From assembly GCF_019857225.1 (NCBI RefSeq), contig NZ_JAFJSY010000039.1, positions 1-64,000 on the forward strand: DNA of 64,000 nucleotides, written 5' to 3'. The position numbers and the translations under genes were made by a program. This document shows, piece after piece, positions 47,424 through 55,485 of this stretch. The DNA comes from Streptomyces plumbidurans (GTDB taxonomy: Bacteria; Actinomycetota; Actinomycetes; Streptomycetales; Streptomycetaceae). The notes under the pieces are model-generated. The model ran no database searches. It saw only the letters and a program-made list of their open reading frames with translations, and was not told the origin of the DNA. How positions within the stretch are numbered: position 1 is the stretch's first letter; each line of letters begins with the position of its first letter.

Positions 47424-48200
47424 ATGTCACCCACGTCATCCGTACTCATCACCGGCGCGTCCAAGGGCATAGGACGGGCCATCGCCCTCGAACTGGCGCA
47501 CCGGGGCCACCGGGTCGTCGCCACCGCCCGGCGCCCGGAGACCCTGGCCGACCTGCCCGTCGACCAGCGCCTGCGTCTCGACGTCACCGACCAGGAGTCC
47601 GTCGACCGGGCCGTCAAGGACGCCGGTGACGTCGACGTACTGATCAGCAATGCCGGGGAAACCGTGCGCGCGCCCCTGGAGAGCGTCCCGCTCGCCGAGG
47701 TCGACCGGCTCTTCCAGCTCAACACGCTGGGGGCGCTCCGGGTGGCACAGGCCGTGCTGCCCGCCATGCGCGAAAGGGGAGCGGGTCGCCTGGTCTTCGT
47801 CTCCAGCATCCAGGGGCGGCTGGTGCTGCCCATGGTCGGGCCGTACGGCGCCAGCAAATGGGCCCTGGAGGCGCTCGCCGAGACACTGGCCATCGAGACG
47901 GGCCACTTCGGCATCAAGGTCAGCGTCGTACAGCCCGGCGCCGTCTCCTCCGGCGGCGCCGAGCGCGCCGGAGTGTTCCTGCGCGAGGACGACCCCTACG
48001 CCCCCCTCTACGACCAACTCCCCGCACTGCGCGGCAAGTTGATCACGCCGCAGGAGGTGGCCGCCGCGGTGGCCGACACCGTGGAACGGCCCGAGCCCCC
48101 ACTGCGCGTACCGGTTGGCGCTCCCGCCGAGCGACTTCTGCAGGCCCGTAAAGAGGCACCGGAGAACGAGCCCTTCGTACCGGCCGGGATCGACTGGTAG
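47424..48200 (+). CDS. Short-chain dehydrogenase/reductase
   Basis: The 258-residue classical SDR has the NAD(P)-binding SSVLITGASKGIGRAIALEL, NAG motif (VLISNAGETVRAP), catalytic Ser in LVFVSSIQG and YxxxK in GPYGASKWALEAL. An Arg pair in the coenzyme pocket (VATARRPET) favours NADPH. The substrate is unknown. The promoter region carries two related palindromes (annotated), but no regulator gene adjoins, so the controlling repressor must be encoded elsewhere or has been lost. Confidence 0.92.
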   Translation: MSPTSSVLITGASKGIGRAIALELAHRGHRVVATARRPETLADLPVDQRLRLDVTDQESVDRAVKDAGDVDVLISNAGETVRAPLESVPLAEVDRLFQLNTLGALRVAQAVLPAMRERGAGRLVFVSSIQGRLVLPMVGPYGASKWALEALAETLAIETGHFGIKVSVVQPGAVSSGGAERAGVFLREDDPYAPLYDQLPALRGKLITPQEVAAAVADTVERPEPPLRVPVGAPAERLLQARKEAPENEPFVPAGIDW

Positions 48201-48282
48201 CCGGTGGCCCCTCCGGACAGGGGCAGGGCCAGGGCTCGGACGCCTGGAACGCTACGCGGTAGGCGGCACCGGTGAGGTGGGC

Positions 48283-48738
48283 TCAATCGCCGAGGCGAAG
48301 GTCTTCGACGAGGCGGAAGCGTTCCAGAACCACCGGCGTCGTATCGTCCACCGTGAAGCCGGGGTCCTCCAGGGCCCCCCGCACCTCCTCGCTGTGCCAG
48401 AACCGCTCATGCCCCGCCCGCCACTCGGCCACGCTGGTGTCCCCCTCCCCCTCGTCCACCACGTGGGCAAGATCCACCTCCGCCAGCGGTACGACGCGCA
48501 CGCCGGTCACCTCGATGGCGGCGACGGGACGCTCGTCCGAGTCGACGACCACGCAACGGTCCCCGACCTCCGGAAGAGCCTCTCCCTCGTGCTCGTAGTC
48601 GACGACCAGTCCCGTCGTGGACGTCTTGGAACCGTTGAGGATCGCTCCGACGAGCTGGTCCCGCAGCGGCCCGGGAAACCCGAACTCGGCCGTGGGCATG
48701 GAAGCGATGTCTGCGGATGGGGTGGACTCGGGAGTCAT
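48283..48738 (-). CDS. ASCH domain protein
   Basis: The 151-residue protein has the ASCH pattern: AEFGFPGPLRDQLVGAILNGSKTSTTGL, GEALPEVGDRCVVVDSDERPVAAIEV, VVPLAEVDLAHVVDEGEGD and WHSEEVRGALEDPGFTVDDTTPVVLERFRL. ASCH domains are RNA-binding-like folds related to PUA; some hydrolyse N4-acetylcytidine. A second in-frame ATG 13 codons in may be used. Convergent with the SDR gene. Confidence 0.82.
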   Translation of the reverse strand: MTPESTPSADIASMPTAEFGFPGPLRDQLVGAILNGSKTSTTGLVVDYEHEGEALPEVGDRCVVVDSDERPVAAIEVTGVRVVPLAEVDLAHVVDEGEGDTSVAEWRAGHERFWHSEEVRGALEDPGFTVDDTTPVVLERFRLVEDLRLGD

Positions 48739-48789
48739 ACGATCACCGTAACGACGCGCGGACAGTCGGCGCCGGTGCAGGTGTAGGGG

Positions 48790-49200
48790 TCACGCCCTGT
48801 CTTCGGGAGCGCTTTGTTGCGCGGACGGCCTCTCGTCGGCCTGTCGCTGCCGGGTGTCGGCCGCCTCGCCGTCGACGATGCGCTGCTCCCGCTCGTCGCG
48901 CGCATCCGCGCGGCGCAGCGCCGCCGCATTGCGGTCTAGCCGCTCCCGGCTGGCTTCCACCAGTCCCCGGGCCCGCTCGATCGCCTCGTACGAACGCTGC
49001 CGGTGGCTGGGGATCGCCCGGTTCTGCGCACGGGCCTGAGTGTCCAACCGGGTCTCCCACGCGGCGAGCCGCTGCTCGCGGTCGTCGGCCTGGCGCTCCC
49101 GCTCGTCAGCGACGCGCTGCCGCTCATCGGCCTGACGCTCCCGCTCGTCGGCGACAGCGTCCGCTGAAACGTGTCCCGCATCCAGCGGATCCGTATTCAT
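48790..49200 (-). CDS. Charged coiled-coil protein (136 aa)
   Basis: Residues 15-60 repeat a heptad-like ADERERQADERQRVADE pattern, followed by another helical stretch (EAIERARGLVEASRERLDR). Almost all residues are Ala, Arg, Glu, Asp or Gln. No membrane segment or catalytic motif. The ATG giving MNTDPLDAGH is chosen because upstream sequence has a different composition. Function unknown; a self-associating rod is the likely structure. Confidence 0.65.
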   Translation of the reverse strand: MNTDPLDAGHVSADAVADERERQADERQRVADERERQADDREQRLAAWETRLDTQARAQNRAIPSHRQRSYEAIERARGLVEASRERLDRNAAALRRADARDEREQRIVDGEAADTRQRQADERPSAQQSAPEDRA

Positions 49201-49328
49201 GTCTGCCAGTATGCCGCTGCCGATGTGGCGGGGCAGCGGCAAACGCATGTCGAGAACGCGCCGCCGGCTCCGTCCCAGGGACGTCAGCGGCCGCCGATGG
49301 CCGCACACGTACGAAGGAGAAACCTGGC

Positions 49329-49769
49329 ATGGCGATTCAGCGGATGGACAACGTCGGCATCGTCGTCGAGGACATGGACGCCGCCGTGGCGTTCTTCCTG
49401 GAACTCGGTATGGAGCTGGAGGGCAGGGCGCAGGTCGAGGGCGCCTTCGCCGACCAGTGCACCGGACTGGACGGGGTGCGCTGCGAGATCGCGATGGTCC
49501 GGACCCCGGACGGCCACGGCCGGCTCGAACTGGCGAAGTACCTCAACCCCACAGCGATCACCACCGAGCCGCGCGACAAGCCGCACAACATCCTGGGCAC
49601 GCACCGCGTCATGTTCGCCGTGGACGACCTCAAGGACACCATCGCCCGCCTGCGCCCCCACGGCGCCGAACTCGTCGGCGAGATCGCCCGCTACGAGGAC
49701 ACCTATCTCCTCTGCTACCTCCGCGGCCCGGAGGGCATCATCGTGGGCCTGGCGCAACAGCTGCCCTAG
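49329..49769 (+). CDS. VOC (glyoxalase fold) protein
   Basis: The 146-residue VOC protein starts with AIQRMDNVGIVVEDMDAAVAFFLELGMELEG and continues with MVRTPDGHGRLELAKYLNP, HRVMFAVDDLKDTIARLRPHGAELVGEI and YLRGPEGIIVGLAQQL. His, Glu and related ligand positions of a metal site are present. GGAGAAACC lies before the ATG. Streptomyces have many such proteins; substrate unknown. Confidence 0.88.
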   Translation: MAIQRMDNVGIVVEDMDAAVAFFLELGMELEGRAQVEGAFADQCTGLDGVRCEIAMVRTPDGHGRLELAKYLNPTAITTEPRDKPHNILGTHRVMFAVDDLKDTIARLRPHGAELVGEIARYEDTYLLCYLRGPEGIIVGLAQQLP

Positions 49770-49788
49770 CACGCGCGATCTGTGCGGT

Positions 49789-50373
49789 TCAGTAACTGGC
49801 GGTGCGGTCGAAGCGGGTGATGTTGAGTTTGATCCCCTTGACGCTCTTGAGCGTCGTGATGCCCTCGCCCCGGGCCGTCTGGCCGGGTTTCACGTCGGTC
49901 TCCAGTTCCGAACCGTTCTCCAGGCGAGTGCCACCGGCGTCGACCGCCTCCCATTGCCATGAGTAGTCGGACTTCTCTCCGCTGCTGTTCTTGATGGTCC
50001 AAACGACCCAGATATCGGCGATATCGGCTGTCGATCGGTCGTCCAACCGGAAACTGATCAGATCGGCTCGTTCGCTCGCAGGCTTCTTCGCCTGCCCCGG
50101 AGATGCCTTGGGGGTGGCGGTCGCGCTCGGCGCAGGTGTGGTGCTGTCGTCGCTGCCCCCGACTGCCACCACCAGCACGACCACCAAGATGACGATCACG
50201 GCCGCCACGGCCCCGGCACACCCCCAGAGGCAGCCCCGCCCCCGGCCCTTCTTCTGCGGCGGCCCTGGAGGAGGCCCCCACGTCCCGGCAGGCGGCGGGG
50301 AACCTTCCGGGCGGGGCCCCCATTGCGGACCGCCCTCCGGACCTCCGCCCACCGATGGATCACTCCCCGGCAT
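49789..50373 (-). CDS. Membrane-anchored protein with extracellular DUF4352-like domain
   Basis: The 194-residue protein has a Pro/Gly-rich N terminus (GPPPGPPQKKGRGRG), one membrane helix (AVAAVIVILVVVLVVAVGG), a Ser/Thr/Pro linker and a C-terminal beta-rich domain (LISFRLDDRSTADIADIWVV, TIKNSSGEKSDYSWQWEAV, LNITRFDRTASY). The layout matches Streptomyces surface proteins with a telomeric-repeat-like or immunoprotective beta sandwich. GGAGGTTCGT before the ATG supports the start. Confidence 0.72.
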   Translation of the reverse strand: MPGSDPSVGGGPEGGPQWGPRPEGSPPPAGTWGPPPGPPQKKGRGRGCLWGCAGAVAAVIVILVVVLVVAVGGSDDSTTPAPSATATPKASPGQAKKPASERADLISFRLDDRSTADIADIWVVWTIKNSSGEKSDYSWQWEAVDAGGTRLENGSELETDVKPGQTARGEGITTLKSVKGIKLNITRFDRTASY

Positions 50374-50541
50374 ACGAACCTCCTCCGCAGCGAATACCGC
50401 AACGCTAGGAAGCCAGGACACCCACGGCGAACCAGAGCGGCCACTCAGGTGACGACACACGAATCGAGCGACCCCACCAAGGCCGCTCGCACCAGAGCCC
50501 CAGCCCTCACCGATTCTGACCTCGCGCCATAGGGTCGACCG

Positions 50542-50904
50542 GTGACCGCATACGACACCTACGGCACAGACGTCCACTCGACGAGCGAACTCGTCCGGCT
50601 AGTCACCGATCTCCTCGAAGCCAACTTCACCGAGCGCGAAAGCGACTACCGGGGCGTTTACCGCCTCACCAGCGGCGGCTTCGGACGCATCGAGATCCAA
50701 CCCAACCCCATCCCCCGAGAGACAGCCGAGTACTGCTTCGGGACCAGCCCTCAGACTCATTTTCATGACGGCAGCTCTTCCTCGCAGTCGGCACCGGACC
50801 ACTGTTCTGGACACCTGTTCCGCTGCAGGCATTCCGAGCTCCCGCCGCTCAAGCTCGTCGCAGAGACAGCGACAGCCGGCGTCGTTCTCTGTCGACGCCC
50901 GTGA
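50542..50904 (+). pseudogene. Truncated conserved hypothetical gene
   Basis: The first 60 codons (GTG start; TAYDTYGTDVHSTSELVRLV, LLEANFTERESDYRGVYRL, FGRIEIQPNPIP) look like a normal Streptomyces immunity-type or barrel-like small protein. After about position 50730 the frame continues into low-quality coding sequence (HFHDGSSSSQSAPDHC) that overlaps the 3' end of the opposite S1-domain gene. The 3' part of the gene has probably been lost to a rearrangement at that point. Confidence 0.55.
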
Positions 50905-51691
50905 CGAGGACCGTCAACTGGTCGCCGATCTTTACGACTTCCTCCGGCGCCGTTACAGGCACCGCACTCAACTCGGAGACATGCACCAGGCCCACAAGGC
51001 CATCGGCGACCTGAACGAAGACGCCGAACGGGAGCAGCTTGGTCACCCGCCCGCTCAGTCTCTGGCCCACTTCCATGCCTTCGGCGAACCCCAGGAAGGG
51101 GTCCGGCCGAGCATCCCGCAGAGAAAGCCGGGCCTCCCCGTTCCAGGTGTCGAACTGCAAGAACACGCACGACACCCGCTCCCCGATCTCAACGACCTCG
51201 GACGCCTCCTCGAAACGGCGCCACGACAGCTCGGGATGGGTGATGAACCCGACGCCGGGATAGACCGGATGGTCGGGCCCCTCGTCCAGCGCCACGAACA
51301 CCCCGAACGTCTCGATCGCCGCCACTGTGCCGGCCACGAGCTCACCAGGGCGAAGCCTCTTGAGGAACGCCCACAGTTCCGGGTTTTCGGTAGCCGCCGT
51401 CGACAGCCGCACCCGGCCGGCATCCACATCCACAGCAATCACCTCACCGGTGATGCTCCGTCCGACCACAGCCACGTCGGCAAAGCTCCGCTGCCAGGAA
51501 CCGTCCGACCACCCCACCGAACCGAGCGGGTGGCCAGGGAAACCGTCCAGGGTCACCGACATCTCGGACTGGGAGACCCCAGCGACCGTCCCGTGACAGA
51601 CGTCCCCGACGCGGAGCCCAGCCAGAAACCTTCTGACGCCCTCGCGAGCCGCCTCATCCCCCACAGCCGGCTCCTCAATGCGAGTGCCCAC
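50849..51691 (-). CDS. Protein with three S1 RNA-binding domains
   Basis: The 280-residue protein has S1-like units at about residues 25-80 (LRVGDVCHGTVAGVSQSEMSV), 118-190 (LRPGELVAGTVAAIETFGVF) and 208-278 (GMEVGQRLSGRVTKLLPFGV, VGLVHVSELS). The last two are canonical. It resembles a short relative of ribosomal protein S1 and could bind mRNA or ribosomes. It begins with GTG and is divergent from the integrase; whether it belongs to the element or to the chromosome is not decided. Confidence 0.85.
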   Translation of the reverse strand: MGTRIEEPAVGDEAAREGVRRFLAGLRVGDVCHGTVAGVSQSEMSVTLDGFPGHPLGSVGWSDGSWQRSFADVAVVGRSITGEVIAVDVDAGRVRLSTAATENPELWAFLKRLRPGELVAGTVAAIETFGVFVALDEGPDHPVYPGVGFITHPELSWRRFEEASEVVEIGERVSCVFLQFDTWNGEARLSLRDARPDPFLGFAEGMEVGQRLSGRVTKLLPFGVFVQVADGLVGLVHVSELSAVPVTAPEEVVKIGDQLTVLVTGVDRERRRLSLSLRRA

Positions 51692-51768
51692 TCCCCGCCG
51701 GCGTCGGACCCGCGTTCTTCACCGTGAGCGGCAGCAACTTCTTACCAGTCGGGCCGATTTGAATGGAA

Positions 51769-51817
51769 GTGTCCATCTGCGGGCATATGGACACACGCTT
51801 AAAACCAGCTCTACGGT
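51769..51817 (+). promoter_or_regulatory. Integrase promoter with inverted repeat
   Basis: GTGTCCAT (51769-51776) and ATGGACAC (51787-51794) are perfect 8-bp arms. The right arm includes TGGACA, a good -35, spaced 18 bases from TACGGT at 51812-51817. Transcription would begin close to the integrase ATG, giving a leaderless mRNA. The inverted repeat fits a repressor site on the -35. Confidence 0.5.
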
Positions 51818-51824
51818 CGCAGGC

Positions 51825-53438
51825 ATGGTGACACGTACACGTAAGCGCACGGCGGCCGACCAGAGGCAGTACTCGGTCGAGGCCGAGTGGACTGACGCGG
51901 ATCTCGCGCTCCTGGAGGAGCTGAAGCAGGCAGAGGCCTTACTACCCGAGGACGCGCCGCGGGCCCTCTTATCCATCCGCCTGTCTGTACTGACGGACGA
52001 AAGCACATCGCCCGTACGGCAAGAGCTTGACCTACGCATCCTCGCCAGAGAGCGCGGCTGTCGAGTCGTCGGCGTCGCCTCCGATCTCAACGTGTCGGCG
52101 ACAAAGGTGCCACCGTGGAAGAGGAAGGAGCTCGGGGACTGGCTGAACAACCGCTCCCCCGAGTTCGACGAGCTGCTGTTCTGGAAGTTGGATCGCTTCG
52201 TTCGGCGCCTTTCTGATCTCTCGACGATGATCGAGTGGAGTCTGAAGCGCGGGAAGAACCTGGTCTCGAAGCACGACAGCCTTGATCTCACAACAACAGC
52301 TGGAAAGATCATGGTCACGATCATCGGCGGTATCGCTGAGATCGAATCGGCCAACACCTCCACCCGCGTCGCAAGCCTGTGGGACTACGCGAAGACCCAG
52401 GAAGAGTGGATCATTGGCAAGCCGGCGTACGGCTACGTCACAGGTGAAGACGGTTCGGGCAAGCCCAAGCTCGTCATCGATCCCGACGCGTACAAGGCTT
52501 TGCACTGGGCTCGGCGCATGGCGCTTCGAGGGCGCTCCGCCCGCTTCATGGTGCGGTGCCTAAAGCGCTCCGGCCTCATGAGCCAAGGGCTCACAGTGGC
52601 AACACTGCACCGCCGCCTCCGTAACCCTGCACTCCTTGGCTACCGAGTAGAGGAGGACAAGCAGGGAGGGCAACGGCGCTCGAAGCCTGTTCTCGGCAAG
52701 GAGGGCAGGCCGATCAAGGTTGGTCCCCCGATCTTCACCGAGGAGGAGTTCGAGACGCTCGGCGCCGCCCTCGACAAGCGTAAGAAGAACCAGCCCCCGC
52801 GCCGCGTCGGCGGAGCGACTCAGTTCCTTGGCGTCCTCTTGTGCGCTGACTGCAAGACGAACATGACCGTGCAGATCACGAACAACACCTGGGGGACCTA
52901 CCGGTATCTCCGATGCCGCAACTGCAAGAGTGGCGGACTCGGAGCGCCCAACCCCGACCGGGTCTACGAGCGCCTGGTAGAAGACGTGCTCAAGGTCCTC
53001 GGCGACTTCCCGGTGCAGGTGCGCCAGTACGCCGAGGGTGCCGAAGTACGCCGAGAGATCAAACGTCTGCAAGAGTCCATCGCGCTGTACATGAAGGAAC
53101 TCGAACCCGGAGGCCGATACACGAAGACCCGGTTCACGAAGGAGCAGGCAGAAGCGACGCTCGACAAACTCATCGGAGAACTCGAAGCCATCGACCCCGA
53201 GACGGCGAAGGACCGATGGGTCAACGTCCACGGAGGCAAGACGTTCCGTGAGCACTGGCAGGAAGGTGGCATGGAAGCCATGGCCGCAGACCTGTACCGA
53301 GTCGGCATCCGGTGTGAGGTCACCCGTACGAAGGTGCCGAAGGTCCGAGCCCCGAAGGTGCACCTTCGCCTGCTGATCCCGAAGGATGTACGCGAGCGCC
53401 TCGTGATCCGTGAGGACGACTTCGCCGACGCCCTCTGA
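51825..53438 (+). CDS. int: Large serine recombinase (site-specific integrase)
   Basis: The 537-residue protein has an N-terminal resolvase/invertase domain (LLSIRLSVLTDESTSPVRQ with the likely nucleophilic Ser, DELLFWKLDRFVRRLSDLSTMIEW, GIAEIESANTSTRV). A recombinase domain follows (GKPAYGYVTGED, LRNPALLGYRVEED), then a zinc ribbon (LLCADCKTNM and RCRNCKSGG, about residues 342-370) and a coiled-coil region (EVRREIKRLQESIALYMKEL). It integrates and, with a directionality factor, excises the element. The N-terminal extension of about 45 residues is longer than in phiC31-type enzymes. A strong hairpin terminator follows. Confidence 0.93.
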   Translation: MVTRTRKRTAADQRQYSVEAEWTDADLALLEELKQAEALLPEDAPRALLSIRLSVLTDESTSPVRQELDLRILARERGCRVVGVASDLNVSATKVPPWKRKELGDWLNNRSPEFDELLFWKLDRFVRRLSDLSTMIEWSLKRGKNLVSKHDSLDLTTTAGKIMVTIIGGIAEIESANTSTRVASLWDYAKTQEEWIIGKPAYGYVTGEDGSGKPKLVIDPDAYKALHWARRMALRGRSARFMVRCLKRSGLMSQGLTVATLHRRLRNPALLGYRVEEDKQGGQRRSKPVLGKEGRPIKVGPPIFTEEEFETLGAALDKRKKNQPPRRVGGATQFLGVLLCADCKTNMTVQITNNTWGTYRYLRCRNCKSGGLGAPNPDRVYERLVEDVLKVLGDFPVQVRQYAEGAEVRREIKRLQESIALYMKELEPGGRYTKTRFTKEQAEATLDKLIGELEAIDPETAKDRWVNVHGGKTFREHWQEGGMEAMAADLYRVGIRCEVTRTKVPKVRAPKVHLRLLIPKDVRERLVIREDDFADAL

Positions 53439-53463
53439 CCCTAGTCCGGCCCGCACACGAATT

Positions 53464-53495
53464 AGCCGCCTTCCCCAGCTTCGGGGGAGGCGGCT
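53464..53495. terminator. Terminator after the integrase gene
   Basis: AGCCGCCTTCCCC and GGGGGAGGCGGCT form a near-perfect 13-bp stem with a short loop, between the convergent integrase and the small gene at its right. Confidence 0.75.
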
Positions 53496-53502
53496 TCGTG
53501 TC

Positions 53503-53640
53503 TCACTCGAACCACGACTCGGCGTCAAACGGTCTTTCCGTGCCGTCTTCATCCACAATCACGATCTCACTCTCGATCAGGTTCTTGGTCCCGTCATCCC
53601 TGGAGCTCTCAGGCTCGGGCAGAGGCGTTATCGGCTCCAC
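53503..53640 (-). CDS. Small acidic protein downstream of rep (45 aa)
   Basis: The GTG start lies within the last codons of rep, so translation is coupled. The product is acidic: VEPITPLPEPESSRDD, then NLIESEIVIVDEDGT and FDAESWFE. It takes the place occupied in other AICEs by xis, between rep and int, but has no helix-turn-helix like the usual Xis. It could be a directionality factor or an unrelated accessory protein. Confidence 0.5.
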   Translation of the reverse strand: MEPITPLPEPESSRDDGTKNLIESEIVIVDEDGTERPFDAESWFE

Positions 53641-55117
53641 CCCCCTGTCGCCCCTTGCACCGCCTCGACGTAGAGCCGTCGCGACTCTGCTAGGTCGTCG
53701 GCGATTCCAGCGGCTATGAGGGCAGCGCCAGGGGTGTGGCCGGAGCCGACGTAGCGCCACTGCCGTTCGGTGATCGCGTCGGGCCCGTCGCCGTGGCCCA
53801 TGTGATCGGCGCGTTGGGCGCGTAAGGCCGCGTAAGTAGTGGAGTAGGCACGGGACTTGGTGAGGATGTGGCCCCGGTAGCCGAGGGTGTGTGTCCAGGC
53901 CCGGAGGCGGAGGGGTTCGTACTCGGGGAGGCCGCCGAAGCGCCAGCAGGCCCGCATGAGGGTGCGGACGTGTGTGCTGACGGGGGCCGACTCGATGTCT
54001 GCCCAGGCGGTGAGTGGGTGGTCGAGGCCGGCGCCTGTCTCGCTGGCTCCCTTGGTGACGTACTTCGCGACGTACGCGGCCACCGCATCGTCATCAGGGC
54101 CGTCGCCCTTACTGCGCAGCGGCCGCGCGTCGACCTGCGCACCCCAGCGCAAGGCCAGCTCACCCGTGGCCGGGCTGTAGGGCGAGCGGACCAGGACGCG
54201 GCGGGCAGAGGCGCGCACGGCGTCGGTGAGCAATTCGGTCGTTGCCCACGCCGGGGGTTCGTCACCCGACCCGTCCGGCCCGTCGAGGCGGACGACAGCG
54301 TGCACATGGACCGCCGCCCGCTTCTGGTACTCGGCGACGCGGGCGAAGGACAGCCGAGCGTGCCGGGCGAAGTGGGACTGTACGAGGCCGACCGAGGAGG
54401 CCAGGCGCCGCCTGACGTCGATGACGAAGCGGTCCCACAGCTTGGAGGCGTGCGCGTGCCACAGGACGTGGGCGGTGTAGTCGTAGCAGTCGGGGCACAG
54501 TGGTTGGCCGACGGCCGGGGCGTCCGGAGTGTGCACGGTGCCGCAGCCGAGGGGGCGGCCGTGTTCGCAGTTGCCGCCGTCGCGGCGAGGACGGCAGACC
54601 CCTCCGGCACGGTGGACCGGGCCGAAGGACGGGGCGGTCAAAGTGACGAAGAGCCGGGGGCGGTGCCGGACCGTCGCGGGGACGTTTTTGCCGCCGAGGA
54701 GGCCCGCGCGGACCAGGTGGAAGGTGTCTCCGGCGTGGAGGCGGGAGCAGGCCGGGCAGACGGTGGCGCGGCGGTTGCGGCAACGGACGAGGAGGCGTTC
54801 ACCGGGTTCGTTGCGGGTGTCGTAGTGGTGCAGGATCTCGCCGGTTGTGCCGTCCACGGTGGTGGTCGAGCCGGAGAGGTGGATGGGGTGGGAGCAGCCG
54901 CCGGTGGCGGTGATCTGCTCCAGCCAGCGTGAGAACTTGGGGTCTTGGGCGATGCGGATTGCGTCGCGGTCTGCTTCGGGAAGCTGACGCAGGCGCGCCG
55001 CGCGGTCGAGGACGGCGCGCCTGTCAGCCGGGGTGAAGTCCGGGGTGATGGTGGTGACCTTCCGGGGTGGGCCGCCGAGGCGGCACGGTGGGTGGGTGGT
55101 GGCGCGTGGTCCGTCAT
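53628..55117 (-). CDS. RepSA-type replication initiator with 5' frameshift
   Basis: The main frame encodes a rolling-circle initiator of the Streptomyces AICE type: CRNRRATVCPACSRLHAG, RPRLFVTLTAPSFGPVHR, CPDCYDYTAHVLWHAHASKLW, YQKRAAVHVHAVVRLDG (metal-binding HVHAVVR), VAAYVAKYVTKGASETG and LRAWTHTLGYRGHILTKSRAYS. It is continuous from the stop up to about 55060 but has no ATG, GTG or TTG there. The ATG at 55117, with AAAGG before it (MTDHAPPPTHRAASAAHPG), is in a different frame. One missing G near 55058 would join the two. Either a recent mutation, a sequencing error, or starting at a rare codon. Confidence 0.8.
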
Positions 55118-55154
55118 GGGGATCACCTTTCTTGTGCGGCAGGCGGGGTGGGGT

Positions 55155-55268
55155 TCAGCGGATGGTTCCGGTGCCCCGGCAGACGCGGCAGCGCCGCAGC
55201 CGTCCGGTCCAGGTCTTGCGGGCTCCGTCGCCCTTGCAGTGGGGGCACCTCACGCGAGGCATCGGCAT
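55155..55268 (-). CDS. Zinc-knuckle miniprotein (37 aa)
   Basis: Encodes MPMPRVRCPHCKGDGARKTW followed by a basic stretch and CRVCRGTGTIR. Two CxxCxGxG knuckles resemble the zinc-binding repeats of DnaJ. AAAGGA lies nine bases before the ATG. Mini-genes of this kind are usual between rep and traB in Streptomyces AICEs. Role unknown. Confidence 0.65.
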   Translation of the reverse strand: MPMPRVRCPHCKGDGARKTWTGRLRRCRVCRGTGTIR

Positions 55269-55287
55269 GGCCGTGCGTCCTTTCTGC

Positions 55288-55485
55288 TCAGGTGTGGGAG
55301 AAGCCGCTGACGAGCCAGGTGACGAGTCCGTGGATGGTGAAGACCACCGGGGTCTGGCCCAGGTAGAGGCCGAAGAGGCCGACGCAGACCGCTTCCCAGG
55401 CCCGCACATCACGGGAGCGGACGAGGAGGACGGTGATGATCCCGAAGATCACCGCGAACGTGACCGCCGTTCCTTCGCTGATCAC
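55288..55485 (-). CDS. Small two-helix membrane protein (65 aa), Spd-like
   Basis: The GTG start overlaps the traB stop (GTGA) and is preceded by GGAAGGAG. Two hydrophobic segments (VTFAVIFGIITVLLV and VCVGLFGLYLGQTPVVFTI) flank a charged loop RSRDVRAWEA. Position and topology match the Spd (spread) proteins that help intramycelial plasmid movement in Streptomyces, though the sequence is too short to prove it. Confidence 0.65.
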   Translation of the reverse strand: MISEGTAVTFAVIFGIITVLLVRSRDVRAWEAVCVGLFGLYLGQTPVVFTIHGLVTWLVSGFSHT

